A stretch of DNA of 64,000 nucleotides from Gp13-AA77 sp035578005 (GTDB lineage: Bacteria; Acidobacteriota; Terriglobia; UBA7540). Below the pieces are notes generated by a model. It saw only the letters and a program-made list of their open reading frames with translations. It made no database searches and was not told the DNA's origin. Shown here one piece after another: positions 33,287-41,708 of the stretch. How positions within the stretch are numbered: position 1 is the first letter of the stretch; every line of letters starts with the position of its first letter. The position numbers were made by a program, and so were the translations under genes. The stretch is taken from assembly GCA_035578005.1 (NCBI GenBank), contig DATJYK010000085.1:9875-73874 (forward strand), written 5' to 3'.

Positions 33287-33694
33287 ATGCGCTATCACCT
33301 GCGAATTGCACTCACTGTTGGGGTCCTGGCACTGGCAGCGGGGCTTCTAAGTTTAGTTGGGGGCACGGCGCTGCGTGCTGATTCTCCCAATCTCATCACG
33401 GTCAGTGTTGTGGTGACCGATTCCCAAACCGGAAAACCCGTCGACCAGGCGCATCTGACGCTCATCTTTAAAAAGGGTGGAGACCCGGACAACGCCTTCA
33501 AGCGCTCGAAAACGATCTCGTATACCGGCAAGACAGATGCCCAGGGGCGCTGCCGGTTCGTTTACATTCCCGAGGGCTCCGTCACGCTCATGGCGACCGA
33601 AGGCCGCCACAAGGCTTTTGGACAGACCTTTGACGTAAGCAAGGACCATTCGACTCTGGAAGTAAAGATGAAGCCGCCCGAGCCGTTGCTCTAA
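33287..33694 (+). CDS. Exported protein with carboxypeptidase-regulatory-like (Ig-fold) domain
   Basis: 135 residues from ATG 33287 with GGAGG 6 bases upstream (a GTG two codons earlier abuts the site). A signal or anchor helix (about 7-30) is followed by one CarboxypepD_reg-like beta-sandwich: ITVSVVVTDSQTGKPVDQAHLTLIF, ISYTGKTDAQGRCRFVYIPEGSVTLMATE. Likely periplasmic or surface-anchored; role unknown. Confidence 0.82.
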   Translation: MRYHLRIALTVGVLALAAGLLSLVGGTALRADSPNLITVSVVVTDSQTGKPVDQAHLTLIFKKGGDPDNAFKRSKTISYTGKTDAQGRCRFVYIPEGSVTLMATEGRHKAFGQTFDVSKDHSTLEVKMKPPEPLL

Positions 33695-34010
33695 CCTGAA
33701 TTTCTCGCCAGGATCATACAGCATTTGAGTCTTGCGGCTGGCGAATTCTATCCGCGATGCATCACAGATGGTGCAAACAGTAAGAAGCCATTGCCCCTCG
33801 CTGTGTTACAGCCAAAAAGGCGACCCATTTCCACAAGCTTTTTAACAGAACTGTTAAAAAACTTAATCCGCGCCATCAAAAATATTACACCGCAGCGTTC
33901 CAAAGAGAAGGTAATGTTACACCACTGGCGAGTTCGTCGACCGGGTTGGGGACTTGCCTCCAGATGAAACGCCGGGTTTCAAGCCGCCGTTCCAATGGGG
34001 TTGCGCGGCG
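33695..34010. other. 316-base gap between convergent genes with a 22-base palindrome
   Basis: 33839-33860 is TTTTTAACAG-AA-CTGTTAAAAA, a perfect inverted repeat with 10-base arms and A/T ends. It may work as a weak bidirectional terminator between the two convergent genes, or as a regulator site. Nothing else is seen. Confidence 0.5.
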
Positions 34011-35051
34011 TTAGTTCGGCTTCCGCGCCTCACCCGGCGTCTGAGGCGCCGTACCGGTTGACGGAGCGTTTGCGGCGCTGGGAGTTGGAGCACTCGGTGC
34101 CGCAAAGTATTTCGGGTCAAGCCAAATGTTTGCTTTCTCCTTGACGCCGTCCAGGGCAGCCTTGAACTTCTCTTCGCGAAGCTTGCCTTCAATCTCTTTC
34201 GAGGCTTCCGAAACGGGCAGGGTTTCGTGCTTCACAACCTGAATGAAGTAAAAGTTCATGGGATTGTTCTGAATCTCAGAGACTTCGCCATCCTTCAACG
34301 TCCAGGCCTGCTTGTCCATGTCTCCGGGAAGCTGGCCGCGCCGCACCGAATGCGGATTGGGATCAAAAAACACTACGTTTGCCAGCTTATACTGCTCGGA
34401 AACCTTGGTGGCATCCTGGCCGGAAGCCAGCGCCTGGCGAATGTCGTCAGCGCGTTTCTTCGCTTCATCTTCCGGTAAGCCAGCCGCATCGCCTTTTGCG
34501 CCTTCCGGCTTCTTGCGCACACTGACTTGCCGGATCTGGACTTGCTCAAATTCCGCGTGATGGTCAGCGTAGTACTTGTTGATGTCATCCTGCTGCACCT
34601 GCACGCTCTCGTTGAGCTTCTTGTATTCATCCTGAACGAGCGCCTGCTTTCGCTGAAGCTCCATCTTCTCTTTAAATTCTGGAGTCTGATCGAGACCGTC
34701 CGCAGATGCCTTCTGCGCGAGGGCCAGAAACATTGCATAGTTTTCGCCCAACGGCTTAAAGCCTTGGGCAGCCAATGAGCGCTGAGCCGTCGGGTTGAGA
34801 GTTTTCACGATGGCTTGAAATTGCCGGGCCGTTATCTGCTGGTCTCCCACCTTCATCACCACGGTCTCTGGAGGAACCTCTGAAAGCGTGGAACCCTGAG
34901 CCGCTGACGGGGAAGGTGGCACCGGCTTCGCCGCTGGCGATTGGGAGGAACTTTGGGCCAAACCTGTGGCCGCCGAAAAGGCAGCGATGAGGATTCCCAA
35001 CAAAGCCCGCTGCGACTTGGGGGCACACCGACGTTTTATTAGCTGATTCAT
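34011..35051 (-). CDS. Parvulin-type peptidyl-prolyl isomerase (SurA/PrsA-like)
   Basis: Periplasmic folding helper. 346 residues from ATG 35051 (AAGGAAGAAG upstream); a longer frame is rejected. Signal peptide (about 10-33, LLGILIAAFSAATGLAQ). Pro/Ser-rich linker, then an N-terminal helical chaperone part starting VVMKVGDQQITARQFQAIVKTLNPTAQ, and a parvulin domain (about 170-285) with QIRQVSVRKKPEG, FFDPNPHSVRRGQLP, ETLPVSEASKEIEGKLREEKF. C-terminal tail rich in P, A and S. The rotamase active site is only partly conserved, so it may be chiefly a chaperone. Confidence 0.87.
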   Translation of the reverse strand: MNQLIKRRCAPKSQRALLGILIAAFSAATGLAQSSSQSPAAKPVPPSPSAAQGSTLSEVPPETVVMKVGDQQITARQFQAIVKTLNPTAQRSLAAQGFKPLGENYAMFLALAQKASADGLDQTPEFKEKMELQRKQALVQDEYKKLNESVQVQQDDINKYYADHHAEFEQVQIRQVSVRKKPEGAKGDAAGLPEDEAKKRADDIRQALASGQDATKVSEQYKLANVVFFDPNPHSVRRGQLPGDMDKQAWTLKDGEVSEIQNNPMNFYFIQVVKHETLPVSEASKEIEGKLREEKFKAALDGVKEKANIWLDPKYFAAPSAPTPSAANAPSTGTAPQTPGEARKPN

Positions 35052-35403
35052 AGAACTTCTTCCTTTTGATGAGAATTGTTCGATAGCGAGAAGAGAAATT
35101 CTAGCACGGAATGGCTCTCGTCTCCACACAAACCTGAGATTGATGAGATTGAGATGCGACCGTAGGGGTGCGGCTTGCCGACCCTCCGAGTTTGCACATT
35201 GCGAGCCCCGAAGGGGCGTTCTATCTCAGCCCAGGCCAACCGGCCTGGGTTCGAGGCACACCGTCATTCTGGGATTCAAGCCCTGAAAGGGCGCTCGATC
35301 GGTGGTGACTACTTTGCGTCGCCCTTTCAGGGGAATATCAGTTTCATCCGAATATGACAAGAGCTTCTGAAACGTCTGGATCCTCTGATACACTTGTCCG
35401 GCC
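35052..35403. other. 352-base gap with GC-rich hairpin repeats
   Basis: Hairpins GCCCCGAAGGGGC (35205), GCCCAGGCCAACCGGCCTGGGT (35229) and GCCCTGAAAGGGC...GCCCTTTCAGGG (35280-35335) look like dispersed intergenic repeats. An extended -10 (TGATACACT, 35386-35394) sits 9 bases before the next start codon. Confidence 0.6.
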
Positions 35404-36279
35404 ATGAAAGCGATTGCTGTTCGAGTTCTATTAGCCGTGTTGTCGATGGTGGCGGTCGCAGCCGCGCAGGATGTGGTTCCCCTTTATCCCGGCACCCCGC
35501 CCGGCTCTAAGCAGGAGAACTATCCGGAGAAGCAATATTTCTCCAAAGTGTGGAACGAAGAGGTTGTCGCGAACGTCACCCGGCCCACCCTCACGATATT
35601 CAAGCCCGCTCCGGAGTTGAAAAATGGTACGGCGGTAGTCATCTACCCGGGTGGGGGGTTCATGGCCATTTCCGTCGCATCCGAAGGTGCAAACGTGGCC
35701 AAATACCTGGCCGCGAAAGGCGTGACCGCGTTCATGCTGAAATATCGGCTTGCGCACACCGGCGAAGATGCTGCCCAGGAGTTCAGCGCACTGTACGCGG
35801 ACAGGCCGAAGTACGATGAGATGTTAAAAAATGTCACACCGCTGGCCTTCGCAGATGGCTTAGCGGCGGTCGCTTACGTCCGGCAGCACGCGTCCGAATG
35901 CGGGATTTCTCCCGATCACGTCGGAATCATCGGATTCTCCGCGGGTGGATTTATCGCAGCCCAAGTTGCCGTCCAATACGCGCCCGAAGGCCGGCCCGCA
36001 TTTGTAGCCGTGATCTACGGCGGATTGGGGAAAGACGCTCCCGTGCCAACGGATGCGCCGCCCATGTTTATTACTGCCGCGACCGACGACGAGCTCGGGC
36101 TCGCGCCGCAAAGCATCGCTCTCTACGAAAAGTGGACGGCCGCTCACAAATCGGCTGAATTGCACATGTACGCCAAGGGCGGTCACGGCTTCGGAACGCA
36201 TCAACAGAACCTTCCTACGGATCATTGGATCGAGAGATTTTCTGACTGGTTGCAGGTGGAAGGTTTTCTGACCAAGTGA
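35404..36279 (+). CDS. Secreted alpha/beta-hydrolase (esterase, BD-FAE/endoxylanase-associated type)
   Basis: 291 residues, signal peptide 1-21. Oxyanion loop VIYPGGGFMAIS (about 78-89), nucleophile Ser in GIIGFSAGGFIAAQ (about 182), acid in ITAATDDELGLAP and His in YAKGGHGFGTH. The start LYPGTPPGSK is typical of acetylxylan-esterase-like proteins in soil bacteria. It is probably active on acylated sugars. A -10-like hexamer only 9 bases before the ATG suggests a very short or absent leader. Confidence 0.9.
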   Translation: MKAIAVRVLLAVLSMVAVAAAQDVVPLYPGTPPGSKQENYPEKQYFSKVWNEEVVANVTRPTLTIFKPAPELKNGTAVVIYPGGGFMAISVASEGANVAKYLAAKGVTAFMLKYRLAHTGEDAAQEFSALYADRPKYDEMLKNVTPLAFADGLAAVAYVRQHASECGISPDHVGIIGFSAGGFIAAQVAVQYAPEGRPAFVAVIYGGLGKDAPVPTDAPPMFITAATDDELGLAPQSIALYEKWTAAHKSAELHMYAKGGHGFGTHQQNLPTDHWIERFSDWLQVEGFLTK

Positions 36280-36349
36280 CGAGGAAAGAAGAAGCCGACG
36301 CAGCTGGCAAACGCCGCATCGGCTGACACTTCTTAAAGAAGTCAGCGAA

Positions 36350-36859
36350 CTACTTCTTGGCAGGAAGAGTATACTCGCCCTTGATCTCACTCACCATGTT
36401 CCCGCTGGCATCGGCCTTGGCTTCGTAAGTACCCTTGCCAGCAATGCCTTTATATTTCCCGGTGCCTCCGGTGAAGCTCCACGTGCCCACAGACGTGTTG
36501 GGTTTGCCGTCCTTCGTCAAGGTATCCGTGCCGGAAAAGCGGACAAAGGTCTTCTCGCCGTCGGCCATGTTCCCGACGCCGTACCCGTTTGCATGGTCCC
36601 TGGTACCGTGGACGTCGATGGTAACCACATTGTAACTATCCTTCGTGGCCGCGCCCTCAATCTGCATAGGGTTCGTCCACGTGCAGGCTTCCTTCAGCAG
36701 TCCAAGCGTGTGGCGGGCGCTATCCCCAACGTCGATGGAGTACGCCGGATCAGCCTTGGCGCTGGCGCAAGACATCGTGCCGGAAATCTTCGTCTGCGCT
36801 GCCGAGGTACTCGCCAGCGCGAGGCCGAGCATCGCTACCCAAATCATTCTCTGCTTCAT
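36350..36859 (-). CDS. Small exported beta-barrel-like protein
   Basis: 169 residues, signal peptide 1-21 (MIWVAMLGLALASTSAAQ), ATG with GGAGGAGCC upstream. Repeated beta strands and the segment TWSFTGGTGKYKGIAGKGTYEAK recall DUF3224/allene-oxide-cyclase-like eight-stranded barrels. Two Cys (CASAKAD, CTWTNP) may form a disulfide. Function unknown. Convergent with the esterase gene. Confidence 0.82.
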   Translation of the reverse strand: MKQRMIWVAMLGLALASTSAAQTKISGTMSCASAKADPAYSIDVGDSARHTLGLLKEACTWTNPMQIEGAATKDSYNVVTIDVHGTRDHANGYGVGNMADGEKTFVRFSGTDTLTKDGKPNTSVGTWSFTGGTGKYKGIAGKGTYEAKADASGNMVSEIKGEYTLPAKK

Positions 36860-37514
36860 GGCTCCTCCTTTGAGATTCGGAAGGTTCGATTTCGGAAAGC
36901 CCGGATTTGCCGGCGAACCTCCTCGGTCCCGGTCGATGTGTAACCCTGGATCCGCATTTCATCACAAGGCTGGCCAGCATTATACATCCGAGACTCCTCG
37001 GAGAGGCGCAAAATGTCCTTCGTCGAATCGCGCCGCTTTGGGAAGCGAGTGCCGAGGTTCTGGGCGTATTGTCGGGCCCGGAAGCTACGGTCCGGGGATC
37101 GGCCGCATCTCCAACCTCACGGTCGTCTTAGACTAAGTTAGGTTAAGTTAGCGCTTATGAAGGGTGCTGCCCAGAGCCAGGTTAGATCGGCCCTTCAGGC
37201 CTGACAAATGCAGAGAGCGAGAATATGGCCTGCCGTACGCTCCCTCGTTGTCGGCACCAAGAAAAGGGCAGGGCAAGCCACCCTACGACCTTTCTCGGAA
37301 ACACCAGGGGTATACCGCCATGAGAATGCGCGAAGCGCCTTGGAGTGCGGCGGCTCGACGCTGCCTTGGGGAAGGATAAGGGAAACCACAGGAAGGCAGC
37401 GTCAAGCCGCCGCACTCCAAAGCGCTTCGCGCTAATCAGTGTGAGCTAAGACACTAGCCTACGTGCACGGAGACATCGACTACCCCACAATATCAGACAA
37501 TCCGCATTTTATGC
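36860..37514. other. 655-base region without a convincing gene
   Basis: Contains the large inverted repeat below and otherwise only chance frames. GC content falls sharply after 37480. Confidence 0.5.
37328..37434. repeat. Large inverted repeat (GAGTGCGGCGGCT type)
   Basis: Left arm 37328-37366 reads GCGCGAAGCGCCTTGGAGTG then CGGCGGCTCGACGCTGCCTT; the right arm 37391-37434 is its near-perfect reverse complement (two mismatches), with about 24 bases of loop. The palindrome length (about 40 bases per arm) suggests a REP/MITE-like mobile palindrome. Confidence 0.8.
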
Positions 37515-37543
37515 TTGACTGTCATATTAACCTATGATATAAT
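37515..37543 (+). promoter_or_regulatory. Consensus sigma-70 promoter before the ANR-family gene
   Basis: TTGACT (37515-37520), 17 bases, TATAAT (37538-37543), near-perfect consensus within an AT-rich patch. It lies 104 bases upstream of the start at 37648. The broken family gene at 48443 has an equivalent TTGACA-17-TATATA promoter. Confidence 0.8.
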
Positions 37544-37647
37544 GTATCACATTATGTAAACAAAGGTTTTGCGCCGGGGCGGACGGCGTCGCTCCTGGGG
37601 TTTGCATTTCTCTGTTGGACGTTCAGCCACCGGCCAGGAGGATGCGT

Positions 37648-38094
37648 ATGTCATTGATTCAAAAGCTTGCTTCGGCCGCCCAGCGGGCCGCCAATCAGGC
37701 CAACGGGTGCCAATCCCAGGGACCAGTCACGGCAAAGGGCCTGCAACACTCGCGAACGGCGAGGTTGAGGCACGGCCTTTATGCCCAGTTCTTTGAAGAG
37801 ACGATGGATGCTTTGGGTGAAGACCTTGGCGGCTTTGCTGAACGGCAGGAGGCTCTGGTCCGCTACTGGCAGCCCCCGGACGCCTTCCGCGCCACCCTGG
37901 TAATGCGCCTGGCGAGATTGATGTTGGCAAATGGAACGGGCCGACTGCCAACAAGAAGGTATCGCGGTGGCGCGGCTTCAGGGTGCCGAGGCGGAGAACG
38001 CACCATCAGGCTTTTGAGGGATCTCAAGGCGAAGGACGAGCGCGCAGGGCCGGCCGGGGCCAGCCGGACAAGAGAGCCCAGAAGGCGAAAATGA
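37648..38094 (+). CDS. ANRxNAxKSTGPRT-family hypothetical protein, degenerate
   Basis: 148 residues from ATG 37648 with AGGAGG 6 bases upstream. The N-terminal part AAQRAANQANGCQSQGPVTAKGLQHSRTARLRHGLYA follows the family pattern ANRxNAxKSTGPRTxxGKxxSxxNAxxHGLxA; next come ALVRYWQP and LVMRLARLMLANGTGR. The C-terminal third is Arg/Gly-rich and appears shortened compared with what I recall of the family. Function of the family is unknown; many copies per genome are usual in Acidobacteria-like genomes, which suggests a dispersing element. Related relics: 48443-48800, 13345-13446, 28819-28975 and about 63339-63430. Confidence 0.65.
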   Translation: MSLIQKLASAAQRAANQANGCQSQGPVTAKGLQHSRTARLRHGLYAQFFEETMDALGEDLGGFAERQEALVRYWQPPDAFRATLVMRLARLMLANGTGRLPTRRYRGGAASGCRGGERTIRLLRDLKAKDERAGPAGASRTREPRRRK

Positions 38095-38304
38095 AGGATG
38101 ATCCCATCATGTTGTTGAAAACAAAGGAAAATGGATTTTAGTGAGAATTTTGGGAATTTTCGACATCGAATGATAATTTTGCGACCTTCCACCGAATCCC
38201 AGATGACGTAGGGGCGGCCCTTGTGGCCACCCAAGTAACGACATCCACAGGGGTTGCTCAGCGAATGGAGCGGCCACAAGGGCCGCCCCGGCGTCCGTTC
38301 GGAA

Positions 38305-38313
38305 TGCTATACT
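38305..38313 (+). promoter_or_regulatory. Extended -10 promoter immediately before a start codon
   Basis: TGCTATACT is a perfect extended -10 (TGnTATAnT type) whose last base is 8 bases from the ATG at 38322, so transcription would start at or within a base or two of the start codon. No Shine-Dalgarno sequence is visible. Confidence 0.55.
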
Positions 38314-38321
38314 TCGCTGCT

Positions 38322-41300
38322 ATGTCCAAATCGCATAGAAATCGACCCACATTGCTCGTCATCCTCAGCGCCTTCTTCTTACTCGTCCTACCATTCGGTC
38401 TGCGAGACGTCTTTAGCTTCGGCGCCGCGTCCGCTGAGCCCCAATTTGACCCCGGCCTTTACTCGGCATTGCGCTGGCGGCTCATTGGCCCGTTTCGGGG
38501 AGGCCGCTCCATCGCGGCGGCAGGCGTTCCGAGCGAGCCGGATACTTATTACTTCGGCGGCGTGGCAGGCGGCGTTTGGAAAACCACCAACAGCGGCCGC
38601 ACCTGGCAGCCTCTGTTTGACCACGAGTCTGTTTCCTCGATCGGCGCCATTGCCGTGGCGCCGTCGGACCCGAAGGTGATCTATGTGGGTACCGGTGAGT
38701 CTGACATCCGCTCCGATACCTCGTACGGCGACGGCGTCTACAGATCCACCGACGCCGGCCAAACCTGGAGGCATATCGGCCTGGAAGACAGCCGGGCCAT
38801 CAGCCGCATTGTGGTGGACCCGCACGACGCGAACGTGGTGCTGGTGGCGGCGCTCGGCCATCCCTTCGGCCCAAATACTGAGCGCGGCGTATTCCGGTCC
38901 ACCGACGGGGGCGTCAGCTGGACGAAGGTGCTGTACAAAGATGAAAACACCGGCGCGGCGGACGTCGCCCTCGACCCCGAGACAGGACGGACGGTCTTCG
39001 CTTCACTCTGGGGAGCGCGCCGACCACCCTGGAGCGTTTACGGGCCCATCGAAGGTCCCGGCAGCGGGCTCTACAAGTCGACGGATGGCGGCGTCACCTG
39101 GAACGAGCTTCACGGCAACGGTCTGCCGGAACATGGCTTGCGGCGAATCGGGATTTCGGTTGCTTCCGGCGATCAGGCCCAGCGGGTATACGCATTGATC
39201 GACACGGTGCAGGTGCCGGAACGTGGCCTTTATCGTTCCGACGATGCCGCCTCGACGTGGCGGCACGTGTCATCCGATGCGCGAATTGACGGCCGCGCCT
39301 GGTATTTCAGCGGCGTTTTCGTGGACCCGCAGAATAAGGACACGGTTTATGTGGCCAACACGGCGCTCTACCGCTCGACGGATGGCGGCGCCACCTTCGT
39401 GCCCATCAAAGGCGCGCCCGGCGGGGACGATTACCACCTTTTGTGGCTGAATCCCAGTAACTCCAAGCGCATGATCCTGGCCAGCGACCAGGGCACGGTG
39501 GTGAGCGTGGACCGCGGAGAAACCTGGAGTTCGTGGTACAACCAGCCCACGGCCCAGTTCTATCACGTGGTGACGGACAACCAGTTTCCCTACCACGTCT
39601 ACGGAGCGCAACAGGATTCAGGCAGCGTCGAGATTGCCAGCCGCAGCAACTCGCCCGCAATCAGTTTTCGGGACTGGAGACCCACCGCGGGCGGCGAAGC
39701 CGGCTACATGGCTCCGGACCCGTTGCATCCGGAGCTCGTGATCGGCGGCGACACTTACGGCGGGATCGGCAAGCTGTGGAAGAACACGAGTCAGGAGCAG
39801 AATATTGCGCCGAGCCTGGGACGGAGCTTCAATTTTGGCGGTGGCGGCGTTTGCCATCCGGGAGAGAGGTTCCGTTTCGACTGGACCTCGCCCATCGTCT
39901 TTTCGCCCAAAGATCCGCAGGCGCTCTACTTCAGCTCTCAGATGATCTGGAAGAGCTTGGACGACGGCACGAGCTGGCGCGCAATCAGTCCGGAGCTGAC
40001 GCGCCCCGTTGAAGGTCCCCAGCCCCCGCCTGGCGGTGGGCCCAGCGATTTCGAAAAGGTCACGGGTTGCGGAGTGGTGTACACTGTGGCGCCTTCACCG
40101 CTCAATGCCGATGAAATCTGGGCGGGTACGGACGACGGTCTCATTCAGTTGACGCGCGACGGCGGCAAAACCTGGAAAAACGTGACGCCGCCGAGCCTCG
40201 GTGTCTGGAGCCGGGTGAGCTTGATCGAGGCCTCGCATCATGACGCCGGCACCGCTTACGCTGCCGTTGACCGGCACCGGCTGGATGACCAGCGGCCGCA
40301 CATCCTGCGCACGCATGACGGCGGCGCCACCTGGCAGGAAGTGGATGACGGACTTCCCGCCGCAGGCTACGTTCACGTGGTGCGGGAGGACCCCGAGCGC
40401 CGTGGGTTGCTCTACGCCGGCTCCGAGACGGGCGTCTTTATATCGTTCGACGACGGAGATCACTGGCAGAGCCTGCAGTTGAATCTCCCTACCTCTCCAG
40501 TTCATGACCTGGCAGTGCACGGTGACGATTTGGTAGCGGCTACCCACGGGCGCTCCTTCTGGATTCTGGATGACATAACGCCGCTGCGCCAGTTGACCCG
40601 CGAGTCGGCGGACGCCGAGGCATACTTGTTCAAGCCCGAGACAGCGGTCCGGCTTCGTCCCCGGCCGTTTGAGGGCACGCCGTTGCCGCCGGACGAGCCG
40701 ACCGGCGAGAACCCGCCGATGGGCGCCATCATCGACTATCAGTTGAAGTCGGAGCCCGGTGGCGACGTGAGGCTTGAGATTCTCGACGCGAAAGGGAAAC
40801 CGGTGCGGCAGTATTCCACCGCAGACAAGTCCCCGCCGCCGCAGCGGGCGCCGGTGGTGACCAGCAACTGGCTGCCCAAGCCGCTGGTGCTGACCAAGAA
40901 CGCGGGCTTGAATCGCTTCGTGTGGGACCTGCGCTATGGCCTTGCGCCCGTCGCCAGCCTCGGCGGAGGTCCTGAGTTCCTGACGCCTCGGGGACTGATG
41001 GTGCTGCCGGGTGATTATCAGGTGCGGCTCACGGTGAATGGGCAGCACTACACCCAGCCGCTCAAGGTGGAGCTGGATCCGCGAGTGAAAACTCCGTTGG
41101 CCGATCTCGAGCGCCAGTTTACTTTTCAGCAGCAGGTGATGGGCGCCATGAGCAACGCCCGGAACCTGAACACCGCAATTCGCGACCTGCGAAACAAACT
41201 CGAAGGCCTCGACAAGTCTCTTGGCGCGAAGCCTGGCGAAGAAGAATTAGCCCGCCGAGTGAAGGCGCTTGAAGCCAAGCTTTCTCCCTTCTTCGGGGAG

Positions 41301-41606
41301 AATCCGGGCGAGGCTGGTGGCGAAATGGGCGGCCGAGCTGCGGCCCCAACCGGTGCCGGACCCGCGGGAGTCGAGAGCGCGAACGTGTCGCGTGTTCTAG
41401 CTCTGTTGACGCAGGCCCTCTCTGCCTCCGGCAGTGCTGACGCCGCACCCACCGAAGCCTGCGTGACCGCCGCTCACCAGGCGCAGCAAATGCTGGCCAC
41501 GGCGCGCGATCGCTGGAACACGATCAAGAGGCAGGATATGAAAGCGCTGAATGAGGCGCTGACGAAACAGGGTCGGGAAGCAATCGATGTGATGGATGAT
41601 TTGTGA
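38322..41606 (+). CDS. Secreted sortilin/VPS10-like beta-propeller protein
   Basis: 1094 residues from ATG 38322; the open frame upstream is repeat sequence and is rejected. Signal or anchor helix (about 8-33). Two propellers of BNR/sortilin repeats (about 50-760), seen as repeated STDGGxTW/STDAGQTW units (for example GVWKTTNSGRTWQPL, GVFRSTDGGVSWTKV, LRTHDGGATWQEV). GVYRSTDAGQTW and CHPGERFRFDW match the glycosyl-hydrolase-like exoproteins common in Acidobacteria. After about 790 a beta-sandwich (NGQHYTQPLKVELDPR) and a C-terminal helical bundle (about 930-1094). No catalytic site is recognised; probably a surface or periplasmic binding protein. Confidence 0.9.
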   Translation: MSKSHRNRPTLLVILSAFFLLVLPFGLRDVFSFGAASAEPQFDPGLYSALRWRLIGPFRGGRSIAAAGVPSEPDTYYFGGVAGGVWKTTNSGRTWQPLFDHESVSSIGAIAVAPSDPKVIYVGTGESDIRSDTSYGDGVYRSTDAGQTWRHIGLEDSRAISRIVVDPHDANVVLVAALGHPFGPNTERGVFRSTDGGVSWTKVLYKDENTGAADVALDPETGRTVFASLWGARRPPWSVYGPIEGPGSGLYKSTDGGVTWNELHGNGLPEHGLRRIGISVASGDQAQRVYALIDTVQVPERGLYRSDDAASTWRHVSSDARIDGRAWYFSGVFVDPQNKDTVYVANTALYRSTDGGATFVPIKGAPGGDDYHLLWLNPSNSKRMILASDQGTVVSVDRGETWSSWYNQPTAQFYHVVTDNQFPYHVYGAQQDSGSVEIASRSNSPAISFRDWRPTAGGEAGYMAPDPLHPELVIGGDTYGGIGKLWKNTSQEQNIAPSLGRSFNFGGGGVCHPGERFRFDWTSPIVFSPKDPQALYFSSQMIWKSLDDGTSWRAISPELTRPVEGPQPPPGGGPSDFEKVTGCGVVYTVAPSPLNADEIWAGTDDGLIQLTRDGGKTWKNVTPPSLGVWSRVSLIEASHHDAGTAYAAVDRHRLDDQRPHILRTHDGGATWQEVDDGLPAAGYVHVVREDPERRGLLYAGSETGVFISFDDGDHWQSLQLNLPTSPVHDLAVHGDDLVAATHGRSFWILDDITPLRQLTRESADAEAYLFKPETAVRLRPRPFEGTPLPPDEPTGENPPMGAIIDYQLKSEPGGDVRLEILDAKGKPVRQYSTADKSPPPQRAPVVTSNWLPKPLVLTKNAGLNRFVWDLRYGLAPVASLGGGPEFLTPRGLMVLPGDYQVRLTVNGQHYTQPLKVELDPRVKTPLADLERQFTFQQQVMGAMSNARNLNTAIRDLRNKLEGLDKSLGAKPGEEELARRVKALEAKLSPFFGENPGEAGGEMGGRAAAPTGAGPAGVESANVSRVLALLTQALSASGSADAAPTEACVTAAHQAQQMLATARDRWNTIKRQDMKALNEALTKQGREAIDVMDDL

Positions 41607-41708
41607 GCGGGCGCCGCAACGGCTTGGCTCGCGATTACTTAGCGTCTTGGTGTTCAAAAGAGAACCCACCGATTCTCGCGCCTGCCAATCGGGGTTGTAA
41701 GATGGCTT

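Noticed and set aside
35190..35335. GC-rich hairpin cluster considered as a structured RNA or riboswitch
   Set aside because: Separate short hairpins of the kind seen in dispersed intergenic repeats; no conserved riboswitch core recognised before the esterase gene.
40095..41048. Minus-strand open frame (317 codons) opposite the sortilin-like gene
   Set aside because: Arg/Val-rich shadow of a well-supported plus-strand gene; no ribosome-binding site or domain.
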